Shown one piece after another: positions 63,569 through 64,000 of a DNA stretch of 64,000 bases. Each line of letters opens with the position of its first letter. Position 1 is the first letter of the stretch. A program made the translations under genes and the position numbers. The stretch comes from an uncultured Cellulophaga sp. GTDB taxonomy: Bacteria; Bacteroidota; Bacteroidia; Flavobacteriales; Flavobacteriaceae. The notes beneath the pieces were generated by a model. That model was not told the origin of the DNA. It saw nothing but the letters and a program-made list of their open reading frames with translations, and did no database searches. The stretch is taken from contig CANMEI010000002.1 of the NCBI GenBank assembly GCA_947496695.1, forward strand, positions 1-64,000, written 5' to 3'.

Positions 63569-64000
63569 ATGAAAAATTCTATCCCATTTTTAGTTCTAAT
63601 TTTTATAGTTAATAACTGTTACCCCCAAAATAAAGCAGATGAAAAAGCAGATGTATTAGTCCATCAGTTACATAGATTTTATGACTATGATTCTGGGCTA
63701 TGGAAAAATACTTCTTGGTGGAATAATGCAAACGTTCTTACTACACTGATTAAATATGGTCAGGAAACCAAAAATGATTCTATTAAAACTATAGTTCAAA
63801 ACACCTTTCTTAAAACTAAAAAATTTAAAGTGCCTGCAACTAAAAACAAACAGGAATGGATTTGTACAAACTATATAAATGACTTTTATGACGATGAAGG
63901 ATGGTGGGCTCTAGCCTGGATTGATGCATATGAGTGGACCGAAAATCCTGAATATTTAAAGATGGCAAAAATCATATTTAAAGATATTACATCTGGTTGG
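63569..64000 (+). CDS. Glycoside hydrolase family 76 protein, partial
   Basis: The frame starts with ATG 63569 and is cut by the window end after 144 codons. It has a signal peptide (ending NCYPQ, about 20), and GH76 motifs: SGLWKNTSWWNNANVLT and FYDDEGWWALAWIDAYEW, where the Asp-Asp pair is the catalytic centre of alpha-1,6-mannanases. It is probably a secreted enzyme acting on alpha-mannan. Divergent from the transglutaminase-like lipoprotein. Confidence 0.88.
   Translation, partial: MKNSIPFLVLIFIVNNCYPQNKADEKADVLVHQLHRFYDYDSGLWKNTSWWNNANVLTTLIKYGQETKNDSIKTIVQNTFLKTKKFKVPATKNKQEWICTNYINDFYDDEGWWALAWIDAYEWTENPEYLKMAKIIFKDITSGW

Overview
The window looks like chromosome from an AT-rich marine-type member of the Flavobacteriaceae (phylum Bacteroidota). 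The evidence is: a Porin_10-type outer-membrane protein; many short lipoproteins with flavobacterial lipoboxes; promoters of the Bacteroidota form (TTG near -33, TAnnTTTG near -7); families largely confined to this phylum (GSCFA, DUF4136, DUF4230, DUF5522); and conjugation genes of the Bacteroides CTnDOT tra type. The genus cannot be named from the sequence alone.

Region 1 (about 1-34.7 kb) is ordinary chromosomal backbone. It holds RNase HII, LipB, LysS, HemL, AlaS, the GTPases Der and Era, an alanine/sodium symporter, a large met-zincin protease, a GH1 beta-glucosidase with a neighbouring glycosyltransferase, thioredoxin-like lipoproteins, and an M23 peptidase - MerR - LemA - TPM - TPM operon. 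Most convergent gene ends have a clear hairpin terminator. Five small genes are easy to miss: a YqaE/Pmp3 protein (6506-6664), a DUF5522 protein (19334-19498) and three small membrane proteins. Two Spy-like periplasmic paralogues at 12.1-13.1 kb share an upstream bipartite motif with identical spacing that does not match the housekeeping promoter and probably belongs to an ECF sigma factor.

Region 2 (about 34.7-61.4 kb) starts just after an initiator tRNA-Met and reads as an integrated conjugative element or the remains of one. Next to the tRNA lies a DNA-alkylation repair cassette: AraC-MGMT fusion, 2OG-Fe(II) oxygenase, Ada zinc domain and AlkB. The Ada zinc domain is frameshifted and AlkB has lost its C-terminal catalytic residues. 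Then come traN, M, K, J, I, G, F and E on the minus strand, an amidase, a large defence-type gene pair, a DnaC-like ATPase with replication/regulatory genes and RteC, the mobilisation block (coupling ATPase, relaxase, BfmA/BtgA protein) with a candidate oriT, a RadC-like JAB protein and a single-stranded DNA-binding protein. No integrase, no traA-D, H, L or O-Q and no second copy of the tRNA end are visible, so the element is either degraded or extends beyond the window.

The most interesting item is the pair at 46155-53253. A 2151-residue protein combines an N-terminal Cap4/DUF4297-like nuclease candidate, a STAND-type P-loop ATPase and about 1500 residues of helical sensor-like sequence. It overlaps a 229-residue partner by 47 bases. 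The architecture resembles Avs (AVAST) antiphage sensors, most closely the two-gene type 3 layout, and it is carried between the tra and mob modules of the element.

Region 3 (about 61.4-64 kb) holds a transglutaminase-like lipoprotein and the first 144 codons of a GH76 alpha-mannanase-type enzyme cut by the window edge.
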